Made by a program: the position numbers and the translations under genes. Positions 1-8,055 of a stretch of DNA of 31,589 nt are shown piece by piece; within the stretch, counting starts at the first letter, position 1; each line of letters opens with the position of its first letter. The DNA is taken from NCBI GenBank assembly GCA_000447185.1, contig KE647197.1, positions 1 through 31,589 of the forward strand. The letters run 5' to 3'. The stretch is from Vairimorpha apis BRL 01. Lineage: Eukaryota; Microsporidia; Nosematidae. The notes beneath the pieces were generated by a model. It made no database searches, was not told the DNA's origin, and saw nothing but the letters and a program-made list of their open reading frames with translations.

Positions 1-1039
1 AATTTTATAAATAAATATATTTTACTTTTTAATGTTTTAAACTTTTCTTTTATAAAAATTAAAATCTTAAATATTAGATAATTGACATGGCTATAAATTT
101 TCTTCTAAAATATTATAAACCTTTTTTTAAATTTACAGTTTTATTAAAAATATAAATTGCATTTTAAAACTTTTATAAAATAATTATTTTGAATCAAATT
201 TAAAGTTTAAATACAAGTAAAAAAGAAATAAATTGTTTAATAGTAGAATAGTCATTTTAAATTTATTAAATAGTTTTTGTATTAAATAAATACAAGAATA
301 TGTAATATAAATATCAATAAATAGAAACAATATGTATAAAATATTAATAAATAATATGTTTTAATATAAAATTAAATGCTTTTATTTACCACTTTATAAT
401 TATCGAAAATTTAAGCAGAATTCAATTATGTTTTATTATCATAATAAAGTTTTAAAAGTATAAGTATAATCGAGTAACATTTAATTAAATAAAACAATAA
501 ATAAGAAGACATATTGTTATATTATACAGTGTTAATATTTATTTAAGTTAAACAAATTACAAACAGATGTACAACACATAAATTGTAATAGTTTTAAAAT
601 AAATAGAAGATCTATTTGTCTAATAGAACATTGTCATAAACATGAATATTAAAGATATGATGTTAATATGAATGTTTTGTATGTGATAGAATCTTCATAT
701 GGTACATCAAATTTTTTTACATACATAAAGAACGCTAAAAAATAATTTTATGTTACTTAAATTATAGGATGATGAAAAATTACACATCTATAATATATAG
801 ATCTTATTCTATTTTAAAGACATATTGTATTAAAATTCAAATAAACGTAAATATGTACTATTGGGGATAAATTTTTAAAGAATATTATAAACGTAGATAT
901 AACAAATAAAGGGTACATTTTAAAAATTTGTTATTCTATTTTTCTTGAGTTTTCAGTAAAAAAATTAAGAATATTAATATAATAAATTACAAGTTTTTTT
1001 AAAATATATTATTTAAATAAAAACTTATTTAAAGTTTTG
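1..1039. other. AT-rich spacer, no gene seen
   Basis: Very AT-rich sequence with dense stops in all six frames. I see no RNA gene and no recognisable protein. Slightly more mixed composition around 600-930 could be a decayed upstream part of the non-LTR copy that becomes readable at 1040, but I found no frame that supports this. Confidence 0.6.
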
Positions 1040-1457
1040 CAACACTATGTTTCGTGCAGGATATGAATGTATTTCTTGGATAAAAAGCTATGTGTCCTCA
1101 ATGTAACAAAGAGAAAGACAGTGGAACACTTGGCAACAATGTGCGAGGGAATGCCTCATTTGATTACACCAGAAGACATAACGAAGTTGTAAGATATATT
1201 TTTACCAATTTAACTCTGAAATGCGGTTTAAGAACATCCAAGAAAATAAAAATTATTTAATACAAGTAATATTGAGTTATAAATGTGTGGTTATTAAGGT
1301 AGATACAAGAATATTAACGATGTAAAAATTGATGCAAACAAGCCAGACATATTTTTATTTGACATTCAGGAAAAATTATAACTCTTATAGAAGTAGGAAT
1401 TACAAATACCGACAATCTACAAACAGTTGAATTTGAAAAATCAAGAAAATACTAGTT
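1040..1457 (+). pseudogene. Non-LTR retrotransposon copy N1, zinc finger and first part of RLE domain (5'-truncated, broken)
   Basis: This is the C-terminal part of an R2/R4/Dong-type non-LTR retrotransposon protein, read across several frameshifts. From about 1093 it has a C-P-Q-C pair, then VEHLATMC. Together these form the C-X2-C-X(7-8)-H-X4-C finger known just upstream of the restriction-like endonuclease in these elements. It continues through a conserved DYTRRHNEVVRYIF stretch. The endonuclease core follows: KPDIF (Asp at 1346-1348), then after a frameshift LIEVGITN (Glu at 1390-1392) and TVEFEKSRKY ending at 1452. The PD...E...K pattern fits the PD-(D/E)XK nuclease that nicks target DNA for target-primed reverse transcription. 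No RT is visible upstream, as expected for a 5'-truncated copy. The domain is cut at 1462 by LTR element 1 and resumes at 3904. It is not functional. Confidence 0.85.
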
Positions 1458-1462
1458 ACTAG
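1458..1462. repeat. Target site duplication (left) of LTR element 1
   Basis: ACTAG immediately precedes the TG of the 5' LTR and is repeated exactly at 3899-3903 after the CA of the 3' LTR. Five base pairs is the usual duplication length for Ty3/gypsy integrases. Another ACTAG lies at 1451-1455, but the copy abutting the LTR is the duplication. Confidence 0.85.
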
Positions 1463-1736
1463 TGTCATAGTATTACTATGACAAATAATTTATCGTTATT
1501 TTTCTTGGTGATTTTGAAATCCTTACAAGCTTAAAATTAAAGAAAGTATAAATAAAAACACAACCTATCGGAGATATATATATATGAAGACAAGTTTAAC
1601 ACCCGGAGAAAGATCAGTACATCGAAACTAGTCGTTATAACACGTTAAAGATAAATACTAATAAAACTATTAATTATAAAATTACCAACATTGTTGAAAC
1701 ATATTTAAAACTGAGGCGTATCCCCATGGCATGACA
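1463..1736 (+). repeat. 5' LTR of LTR element 1
   Basis: This matches 3618-3898 along its whole length with many substitutions and small gaps. Shared anchors are the opening palindrome, TTTTTCTTGGTGATTTT, AAATCCTTACAA, the ATTGTTGA stretch, CGTATCCCC and the closing GGCATGACA. The terminal inverted repeat is TGTCAT/ATGACA. The first 21 bases (1463-1483) form a perfect hairpin: arm TGTCATAG, loop TATTA, arm CTATGACA. Confidence 0.9.
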
Positions 1737-1737
1737 T

Positions 1738-1749
1738 TTTAAGCTTAAA
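1738..1749 (+). other. 12-nt palindrome at the expected primer-binding site of LTR element 1
   Basis: TTTAAGCTTAAA is a perfect palindrome starting two bases after the 5' LTR ends, where a tRNA-complementary primer-binding site would normally lie. I recognise no tRNA 3'-end complement. The first ten internal bases (TTTTAAGCTT, 1737-1746) are exactly complementary to AAGCTTAAAA inside the 5' LTR at 1527-1536, which would allow fold-back pairing as in self-priming elements such as Tf1. Function is inference. Confidence 0.35.
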
Positions 1750-2295
1750 TAGAGTAAGTCCCCAAGAAGAAGTTAATACAAGATATGGTATTAACAATGA
1801 AAATTACGAATTGACGTTAAAATAGAAAACATAAACATAGTTGTGTCAAAAGAGATCGGATATTTAAATGATATTAGACACATAAATATCATGAAATGGT
1901 TCAAAAAATTTGAAGAAATTGCAAAATTAAATTAATGGAAAGAAAAAACAATTGTATTGATATTATGACAATATATTAGAGACAAAAACATTAGTGAAGA
2001 TATGTTGACAGAGGGAGTTTACAAAATCAAAAATTATGTGAATAAAAATATTTACGGAGTAGATAGTATGAGACAGCTGCAAGATATGCACAAGATCAAC
2101 CAAGAAAATTATATAAGTATAAATGATTTTGACGAAACGCTTAATGAAAAATTAAATATTTACAATATATGTAGCGGAAGCTCTAAGGAAGAGCATAAAA
2201 GACATTTTAACGAGATATTTTTCAAAGGTTTAGGTAAACATACTAAGAGAAAAATAATTGAAAATAACTTAATGTATAATTATAAAAAATTTTAA
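1739..2295 (+). pseudogene. Broken gag (capsid region) of LTR element 1
   Basis: This is the structural protein of a Ty3/gypsy-like element, expected to form the virus-like particle. The first part reads in one frame from the LTR junction (LSLNRVSPQEEVNTRYG). After a frameshift near 1800 the frame starting at 1801 stays open to 2295, apart from a TAA at 1933 and a TGA at 1966. The last 97 codons (2002-2295) are uninterrupted. Content is helical and charged: KWFKKFEEIAKLN, then after the stop WKEKTIVLIL, a layout similar to gag of the second LTR element and of other gypsy elements. The next gag segment, with the zinc knuckle, lies in another frame directly downstream. It cannot make a full-length product. 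Assignment rests on position, the knuckle and general resemblance. Confidence 0.65.
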
Positions 2296-2515
2296 AGTTT
2301 TTAAAGAATATCGAAAAAACTATTTACAGCGAAAGTACCAGTAGTTTTGTTCTAAGCGAGGAAAATTATAATAGTAGAAATTCAAAAGGTCACTTTAAAG
2401 GTAAGGAAACTAAATGTTTTCAAAAATGGTGCTCAAAATGCAAAAGTACCATACATAATACTAAAGAATGTTTTTGGAAGCAACAAAGTTATGTGAAACA
2501 CATTGATATTATATG
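2296..2515 (+). pseudogene. Nucleocapsid part of gag with zinc knuckle, LTR element 1
   Basis: An open stretch in frame 3 with no start codon of its own, continuing gag after a frameshift at about 2296. It carries WCSKCKSTIHNTKECF, a perfect C-X2-C-X4-H-X4-C zinc knuckle with cysteines at 2430, 2439 and 2469 and histidine at 2454 (codon starts). This retroviral/gypsy nucleocapsid motif binds RNA. It is the strongest evidence that element 1 is a gag-bearing LTR retrotransposon. The frame ends at TGA (2513-2515). Confidence 0.75.
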
Positions 2516-3333
2516 ATGATGAAGAACAACTTTAATAAAAGTGTACGGGAAGATAAGGCTAACTATAAAGCTAAAAGACGCGGACGATTCGATAATAAAC
2601 AATATAATCATAGTAAAATACGAATACTTATGAATTATAGAAATGAAAAGTTTAAAAAGAGAGAGAAAAATGATAACGAAAAATATAATGATGATAGAAA
2701 TTTTGTAATGCAGGAAAAAGGACAAAATACAAAAGAATTTTGCCTAAATCTAAAACACAATAATTACAAATGCACAAGATGATCAAGATAATATATATGA
2801 TAATAATGAAATCGAGGAACATAAAAAAAGATTCCATACAAAGTCCCAACTTTTATTGTTACAGAAAAAACAAAAATCTATAGAAATATTTATATAGCAG
2901 AAAAAGAGACAATAAACAAAAATAAAAATGAAAAGTCTAAAAATGAAGATGTGTATTGTGATTTAAAAATAGATAAACAATTTGATGAAAATAAAATAAA
3001 ACTGAAAATTAAGAAAGTAAAAAATTCTTTTAAACTGAAAAACGATGTTCGTGAAATAAAAACAAATAATAAATCAACAATTAAAGTCATAGCATACAAA
3101 CATTGTACAAAAGACAAAAATAAATCAAGAATTTATAATAAAAACAAAAAACTTAAATTATGAAATAGAAACAGATGATTACAATAAAACAAACATGGCA
3201 AATATCAGAATTTATAAAAAGGGTGTGAAAATGAAAAAATTACGAAAAAGTTATAAAACAAAAAAGAAAAAAGCAGTCTTAAATTTAGATAAATTTATAA
3301 AAAGTGGGTTATCAACCATAACCTTTGGCTAAA
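2513..3333 (+). pseudogene. Lysine-rich gag tail or spacer relic, LTR element 1
   Basis: Three consecutive open pieces in different frames. 2513-2782 (ATG start, 89 codons) is very basic, with KAKRRGRFD near its start. About 2829-3163 is roughly 110 codons and holds TFIVTEKTKIYRNIYIAEKE, then many Lys and Asn. About 3155-3333 is again lysine-rich. The TFIVTEK stretch resembles the KTMILTE stretch just upstream of the protease in LTR element 2, but no protease active site follows here. I do not recognise a function. Position suggests the basic C-terminal end of gag plus the remains of a gag-pro junction. The high Lys/Asn content partly reflects the AT-rich composition. Confidence 0.4.
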
Positions 3334-3617
3334 ACTTTTAGCGAAAGAATGTGAGAAGCAGTTAAAAAAATGTAAGAGGTGGTAGGAATACCTGAAGGTA
3401 TTATCACAACAATGAAAAATTATATTAAATAAAATTTTATGTATCTTTTGAATGACGATTAAAATAGTTTTATCTCTCGAAAAATGTAAAAATTATATTG
3501 TAACATCATGTGAGATTATTAAGCTATAACAAGAGTTGAAAAAGGAGAAGGAATAAAACTAACAGAAACCTCAGATTAGTTTCACATTATTTAGTTGAAG
3601 TGACAGGAGGAGTATAA
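3334..3617 (+). other. 3' internal region and polypurine tract of LTR element 1
   Basis: A short coding-like frame with EVVGIPEGIITTMKNY lies near 3380-3431, after two stops, and I cannot assign it. The rest is AT-rich. GACAGGAGGAG at 3602-3612, six bases before the 3' LTR, is the likely polypurine tract that primes plus-strand synthesis. Confidence 0.5.
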
Positions 3618-3898
3618 TGTAATAGTATTACTATGACAAATAATTCATTGTTATTTTTCTTGGTGATTTTAAAATCCTTACAATTACAATCTTAAAATTA
3701 AAAAAATTATAAATAAAATACAACTCATAAGGGATACAGATAGTATGAGAACAAAGAATAACTACTCATAGAAAGAGAGATGCATCGAACCTACCTATAA
3801 TAAAAAGTAAAGATAAATAATAATAAATCTTTTTATTATAAAACAAAAATATTGTTGAGACCTATTTTAAAACTAGACGTATCCCCAGGGGCATGACA
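3618..3898 (+). repeat. 3' LTR of LTR element 1
   Basis: Direct copy of 1463-1736. It starts TGTAATAG-TATTA-CTATGACA, the same hairpin with one arm mismatch (C to A at base 4), and ends CAGGGGCATGACA. It is followed at once by the ACTAG duplication (3899-3903), so the 3' boundary is exact. Confidence 0.9.
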
Positions 3899-3903
3899 AC
3901 TAG
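3899..3903. repeat. Target site duplication (right) of LTR element 1
   Basis: ACTAG, identical to 1458-1462. Removing one copy plus the element brings the N1 endonuclease reading frame back into register across the junction. Confidence 0.85.
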
Positions 3904-4183
3904 CGAGAGAGTTAGGGTTGATATACAAATGTAAGGTCAGTATGATCCCATATGTCATGTCTTGGGATGGCTGGTTATAAAATATCATAACAAGTATAGT
4001 AGAGAGCTCTGTATAGACAACAGGATCGAGACATACATTCAGTCAGGTAGAAAAAAAACTCTTAAAAGCATATCAATGGAATATAGGCAAAGCTTGAGAG
4101 AAGGTGAAAGCGCAATCGAGGAATTGACTAGTATACTAAAGATAATTAGCTCTCACGATGCAGGTACAAAAACTAAAAACTAA
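3904..4183 (+). pseudogene. Non-LTR retrotransposon copy N1, end of the RLE domain
   Basis: This continues the endonuclease domain interrupted at 1462. It reads RELGLIYKCKVSMIPYV, then a frameshift near 3962, then a 73-codon frame (3962-4183) with VIKYHNKYSREL and IETYIQSGRKKTL, ending at a TAA. The same KYH...YI..(E/L)..Y(I)QS signature closes copies N2 and N3, so this is the natural C-terminus of the family. The first codons after the insertion fit directly onto KSRKY-x-LL before it. It has a frameshift, and one stop (TAG at 1453) stands where the family probably has an acidic residue. Confidence 0.85.
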
Positions 4184-5620
4184 ATGAAAACTTTGGATTC
4201 ATAAATAAATATATTCTTTTTAAAAAGTTATGCAATAAAAATTTAAAAATATGTTTAAATACACATATGATATTTTTTATAAAAAATTATAAATAAACGA
4301 TAATATTAAAATAATTGAAACAATTAGATATCTGGAATTTGATATTTTAAAATAATAGTTGTATGTATAAATAAATTAATTTTTTTTAGTTTGTCAATAA
4401 TAAATATTTATATATACTCTTTAAATTTAAAATCAAATTATAATAAATATATAAAAGATAATTTAACACTGTTTTTTAATCAAATTATTTAATTTTAATG
4501 TTATTTAACATTTTTATAAGCTTTTTAAGATATACACCTTATAATGATGTTTCTGTAGAAATTTTGTTTATTATTGATTTATACGAAAAGAGTAGAAAAT
4601 AAGCATATCAACAAAATAAAAAAAAGTTTTTAAACTAATCATATACGTATAAGAAAATGTAGTGACTTTGAAATCGGTTTATTTTTACTATTAATATTAA
4701 ATTTATTTGTTTTGTTTTAAAAATAGGAAAAATGTAAATTTTAAAACTTTTACATATAAACCATTATTTTTAAGTTTATTAAAAAGATAAAAATCTTTGT
4801 AAAATAACTTATTTTTATTTTTAACATATTTTGAAAATTTGTTTGTTTAGTATTTTTGAAATCAATTAAAATAAGAATATATTTTATTAATTGACTTAAA
4901 AGAAATAAAAAAAGTAAAGACAATAAATTATTTAAATAAAATTTATAATTATAAAATAAAAAATATTTCATAACATCATGTAAAGATTAAACATCATATA
5001 AATAATAAACTAAAAATTATATACAGTTTAATAATTTTAGGAACTAATGATTTACAACTTTATGACTTTTAAATAACATAAATAAAGCATATAATTTAAT
5101 ATATATATTTACTTCCTAGAAAACAAACCTTATATAAAATAGAACAAAGGTTTATTTTTTAAACATTTGTTTAAATCATTAATATTGTATATTTGTAAAA
5201 AATTAAAATTAAAATTAAAATTAAAATTAAATAGTTAAAAGTTAAATTAATAATTCTAATTATTATTTTATTGTTCAAATAAAATATAAGAAAACTTTAT
5301 AATAAATACTAATTATCATAAAACAAAAATTTTAATTTATAAAACTAAATTTATATTTTTATATTTTAGTAATTTAATTTAAATAATTTAGTTATTTTAA
5401 AAAAAATTATCAATAAAATTTTTAAGAGTTTTAATAACAATTTTTTAATTACATATTCTTACTAATAATAAAAGAAACTTGTAGTGAATTTATTTAAAAA
5501 TTTGACATATTATAAAGTTCTTTTTTAATTTTTTACTTATGTCAAAAATTTTCATATACATCAAGAATATTCCTAAATAAATTAAGAAAAATTTTTAAAC
5601 ATTAAAACGAATCTTATTAT
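4184..5620. other. AT-rich spacer, no gene seen
   Basis: Nearly pure A/T with scattered short frames. I see no protein motif or RNA gene. The first part may include the 3' untranslated tail of N1, but no poly-A tail or target duplication can be defined. A small hexamer repeat lies at 5199-5232. Confidence 0.6.
5199..5232. repeat. AAAATT hexamer microsatellite
   Basis: About five and a half head-to-tail copies of AAAATT. This is a simple tandem repeat in AT-rich spacer with no associated gene. Confidence 0.8.
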
Positions 5621-6330
5621 ATGTATGGCTTTGACTATTTAATAATTGGTTGCATTATTACATCAAATATAAGAAAAGAAGATAATGAATGTAATAAGTT
5701 AATATACAATATTGTTGTTCAAAATATAGAAAAAAGAAAAAGATTTAAAAATAAATCAAGCTCGAACTCAAATACATACAAAGAATGCATGAGAACAATA
5801 AAACAACGAGTTCAAGTACTAAATATAGAGTTTATGAAAAGATAATAGAATTCTTTTATCATAATAATACTAATATATTTATTCAAGAAAAAAGTCTAGA
5901 TAATATTGCTTTTAATTTCAAAACAAACATTAAAAAATTAATAACTTTGAAATTGTTTATATATATATTAAATAATTGAAAATGATTTAATTAATACTAA
6001 AAATATATTGTAATTTATCAATTTAAAAAAAATGAATATTCTTGCAAAATTAGAAAATCTTACTTTAAATGAGCCAAAAATCATTTAGTTCATTTATATA
6101 ACGAATGAAATACTAACTAGAGACAATATTTACACATCATATAATGATAATAGGCATATGTTTATAATCAAATTTTATTGGAAAAATTAAATTAAAATAC
6201 AAATAATTACAAGGGTTGACAAAAAATTATATATTTAAACATTTCAAATGGAAAAGCATAAAAAACTTAAAAATATTATAGATGATGATATTTTAGATAT
6301 AAATATTATCATGTAAATAAAACGTCAGAT
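5621..6330 (+). pseudogene. Unidentified coding-like relic
   Basis: Two overlapping open frames, 5621-5845 (74 codons, ATG start) and 5785-5979, are richer in G and C than the surroundings and could be one reading frame broken by a shift near 5815. The second contains YRVYEKIIEFF...IAFNFKTNI, loosely like the helix-turn-helix start of a DNA transposase. Further coding-like pieces follow (from 6031: MNILAKLENLTLNEP; near 6249: MEKHKKLKNIIDDDI). I cannot assign a family. It may be a decayed DNA transposon or a chance cluster. Confidence 0.25.
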
Positions 6331-6335
6331 GAGAA

Positions 6336-6475
6336 AATTCTGTGTTTGATTATGTCCTGTAAAATTGGACCTTTATTGTTTTTAAAATAGTATTCTTAAA
6401 TGTTAATGGTTTTATTTATAGTCTTGTCTACTCTCATAATTATTTGCTGTTTGCGCATCCCTTAAGGGTATGTCA
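6336..6475 (-). repeat. Dispersed repeat, copy A (possible solo LTR)
   Basis: Read on the minus strand this matches 20234-20372 (+). A 59-base core (6371-6429 versus 20279-20337) has 51 identical positions, and the flanks align too: CCTTAAGGGATGCGC here against CCTTGCGGGATGAGC there. On the minus strand it opens TGACATACCCTTAAGGGATG, a near-palindrome. Read on the plus strand its end (GCGCATCCCTTAAGGG, TATGTCA) resembles the 3' end of the element 1 LTR (CGTATCCCCAGGGG, CATGACA). No coding is seen. A solo LTR of an unlisted family is the likeliest reading, but the far end and any target duplication are undefined. Confidence 0.55.
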
Positions 6476-7154
6476 TTATTTATACTTAGCTTTTAATCTC
6501 TTAATTAATTTATGGATCAATATAAAATAATAAGTTAAAATAAACAAATATAAATTAATGCTTAAATTATACCTTTGTGGTGATATTTTATATCACAGTT
6601 TATTTTTGGTTTTCAATCATTGTTCAATAGTTATTCTAAAAGTATGATGCTATAATGATACAATGTTTTTATATTTTTGTATAAACTAAATACATAAAAA
6701 GAATTCTATGATTTAAATTGGTACGAAAAAAAGTTTAATATAGTATCATCGTATTTCTTAAATATAAAATTCAATTAACTATTGTACCATTTTTAACAAA
6801 AATTATGTTAATTAGTATATTAATTTTATATATATAACGATTAACTTAGAAAATGTAAATGAATCAAAACAAAATTTTAAAACTAACATTTGATTGAATT
6901 AATTTAAAATAAGTTAATTTTTATTAACTTAACTAATATGATCAAATGCAGATTGTTTGAAATAAAATTCAACTATGAATGTGTACTTAAATGTTTTGTT
7001 GTTTTGTAAAACATAATATAAAACAATTTACAATTTTCTAAATCTTTATTTAGTTACAATATAAAAATTTAAAGTTTTTTAATATCTAACATAACATAGT
7101 ACCTATAACGTATTTAAATCAGATATAGTAAATTTGAGCATATGATTTACTAAT
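6476..7154. other. AT-rich spacer, no gene seen
   Basis: No readable frame or motif. Short words recur (ATTAACTTA-type), as expected from composition. Confidence 0.5.
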
Positions 7155-7361
7155 TTATAACATTGTGATCAGATGTGGAGTCTGATCTGAAATAGTAGAA
7201 GGAGTTGATAAATAAGTTTTATTGTAATCATTTTCAGAACTCATAATAAAATTATCATGAAGGGTATTTTGCTTAAATAATTTTACATAAATTAAAGATG
7301 TCGAATCTATCAAAGAATATAAAATAAGAAATGTAAAATGTAAAATTACCATAAATAACAT
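7155..7361 (-). CDS. Small hypothetical protein with a hydrophobic N-terminus
   Basis: A 68-codon frame starting at a true ATG (7361, minus). The first 18 residues, MLFMVILHFTFLILYSLI, are strongly hydrophobic and could be a signal peptide or membrane anchor. A polar tail rich in Ser, Thr and Asn follows (DSTSLIYVKLF..., STPSTISDQTPHL). I do not recognise a family. The local sequence is less AT-biased than its surroundings, and this is one of the few intact ATG-initiated frames outside the transposons. It could be a small secreted or membrane protein. Equally, in DNA this AT-rich a frame of this length can occur by chance, and a hydrophobic N-terminus follows easily from T-rich codons. An internal hairpin lies at 7167-7187, near the 3' end of the frame. 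Confidence 0.3.
   Translation of the reverse strand: MLFMVILHFTFLILYSLIDSTSLIYVKLFKQNTLHDNFIMSSENDYNKTYLSTPSTISDQTPHLITML
7167..7187. other. Hairpin (7-bp arms)
   Basis: Arms GATCAGA and TCTGATC flank the loop TGTGGAG. This is a perfect inverted repeat, relatively GC-rich for this window, lying inside the 3' part of the small minus-strand frame. Function is unknown. Confidence 0.45.
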
Positions 7362-7801
7362 CTTTTAAACAATTATAAATAAACTAAAAAATACGACCTG
7401 TCAAATATCAAATAGATTAAAAATATTGAAATTGAAATTAATTAACAAAGCAGAATAATGACTTATTCAGTTAAAAGATTTAGGAATCTGTAATGTAAGA
7501 GTAATTTCATCTACTGACAACATAAACATTCTTTTATACTTTAAAAATTTTTCATTGTCAAATAATAATAAAATAATTAATCAAATTTTTGAATTAAAAA
7601 TACTAATATTTTAATCCACATTAATTCTTTTATAATTTACTTTTTTTATTATAAGACATATTAAATGTAAAATTAAAATACATTGTATGAAAAGTTAATT
7701 AGTATTATTTTTGAATCCAAGTCAATATTTTAAAATTTTTTTTTACGAGCAACCTTTTACTACACAAATTTGTCTAAGTAAATATTTAAAAAATGATATA
7801 T

Positions 7802-7806
7802 ATATC
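7802..7806. repeat. Target site duplication (left) of LTR element 2
   Basis: ATATC lies directly before the LTR and pairs with ATATT at 12023-12027. Four of five bases match, with a C/T difference at the last. In such AT-rich DNA this is only moderate support, but the position and length fit Ty3/gypsy. Confidence 0.55.
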
Positions 7807-8055
7807 TGTGGCAAAGTCTTGCGGGAGAGCTCCAAAACTTAGATAACTCTCCACGAGAGACTTTGTTGTAACACCTTTGTTTGTATTTAAATAACTTTTA
7901 TTTGACTTGTTGTGCTGTGGGACGTTCCTCATTCTTCTTGCTTCCTATCTGTGTTAGGGGGTAGCCCTATTTATATTTTTATTGTTCTAGAAATTAAATA
8001 AATTAACAAATAAAATAAATAAATAAATTACAAATGTGGTAATTATTTTACCACA
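7807..8055 (-). repeat. 3' LTR of LTR element 2
   Basis: 249 bp, TG...CA. On the minus strand it opens with a perfect 21-nt hairpin (8035-8055): arm TGTGGTAA, loop AATAA, arm TTACCACA. It ends TTTGCCACA, giving terminal inverted repeats TGTGG/CCACA. It lacks about 14 bp present near 11960-11995 in the other LTR. The 42-codon gag start seen in the 5' LTR is also open here, with two amino-acid changes. Confidence 0.95.

Larger units (their letters stand above)
1463..3898 (+). mobile_element. LTR element 1: gag-only LTR retrotransposon nested in non-LTR copy N1
   Basis: Two direct LTRs (1463-1736 and 3618-3898), each starting TGT and ending ACA, flank an internal region of about 1.9 kb with ACTAG target duplications on both sides. 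The interior has a broken gag with a CX2CX4HX4C zinc knuckle (2430-2471), followed by lysine-rich frames. I find no retropepsin D-S/T-G, no RT, no RNase H and no integrase DDE motif. The interior is about half the length of the intact-order element at 7807-12022 (3.7 kb). It is therefore either an internally deleted Ty3/gypsy copy or a non-autonomous gag-only element that used enzymes supplied in trans. The LTRs have diverged by many substitutions and small indels, so the insertion is old, though younger than N1. Confidence 0.85.

Noticed and set aside
2489..3117. Minus-strand frames at 2489-2725, 2652-2849 and 2890-3117
   Set aside because: Antisense shadows of the lysine-rich plus-strand relic; Phe/Ile/Ser-rich content is the mirror of Lys/Asn codons.
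3962..4183. Stand-alone gene at 3962-4183
   Set aside because: It is the C-terminal end of non-LTR copy N1; the same signature ends N2 and N3, and coding continues upstream of its first Met in another frame.
4750..4971. Minus-strand 73-codon hydrophobic frame
   Set aside because: Composed of Leu/Phe/Ile/Lys/Asn from pure A/T sequence; a chance frame is likely and no motif is seen.
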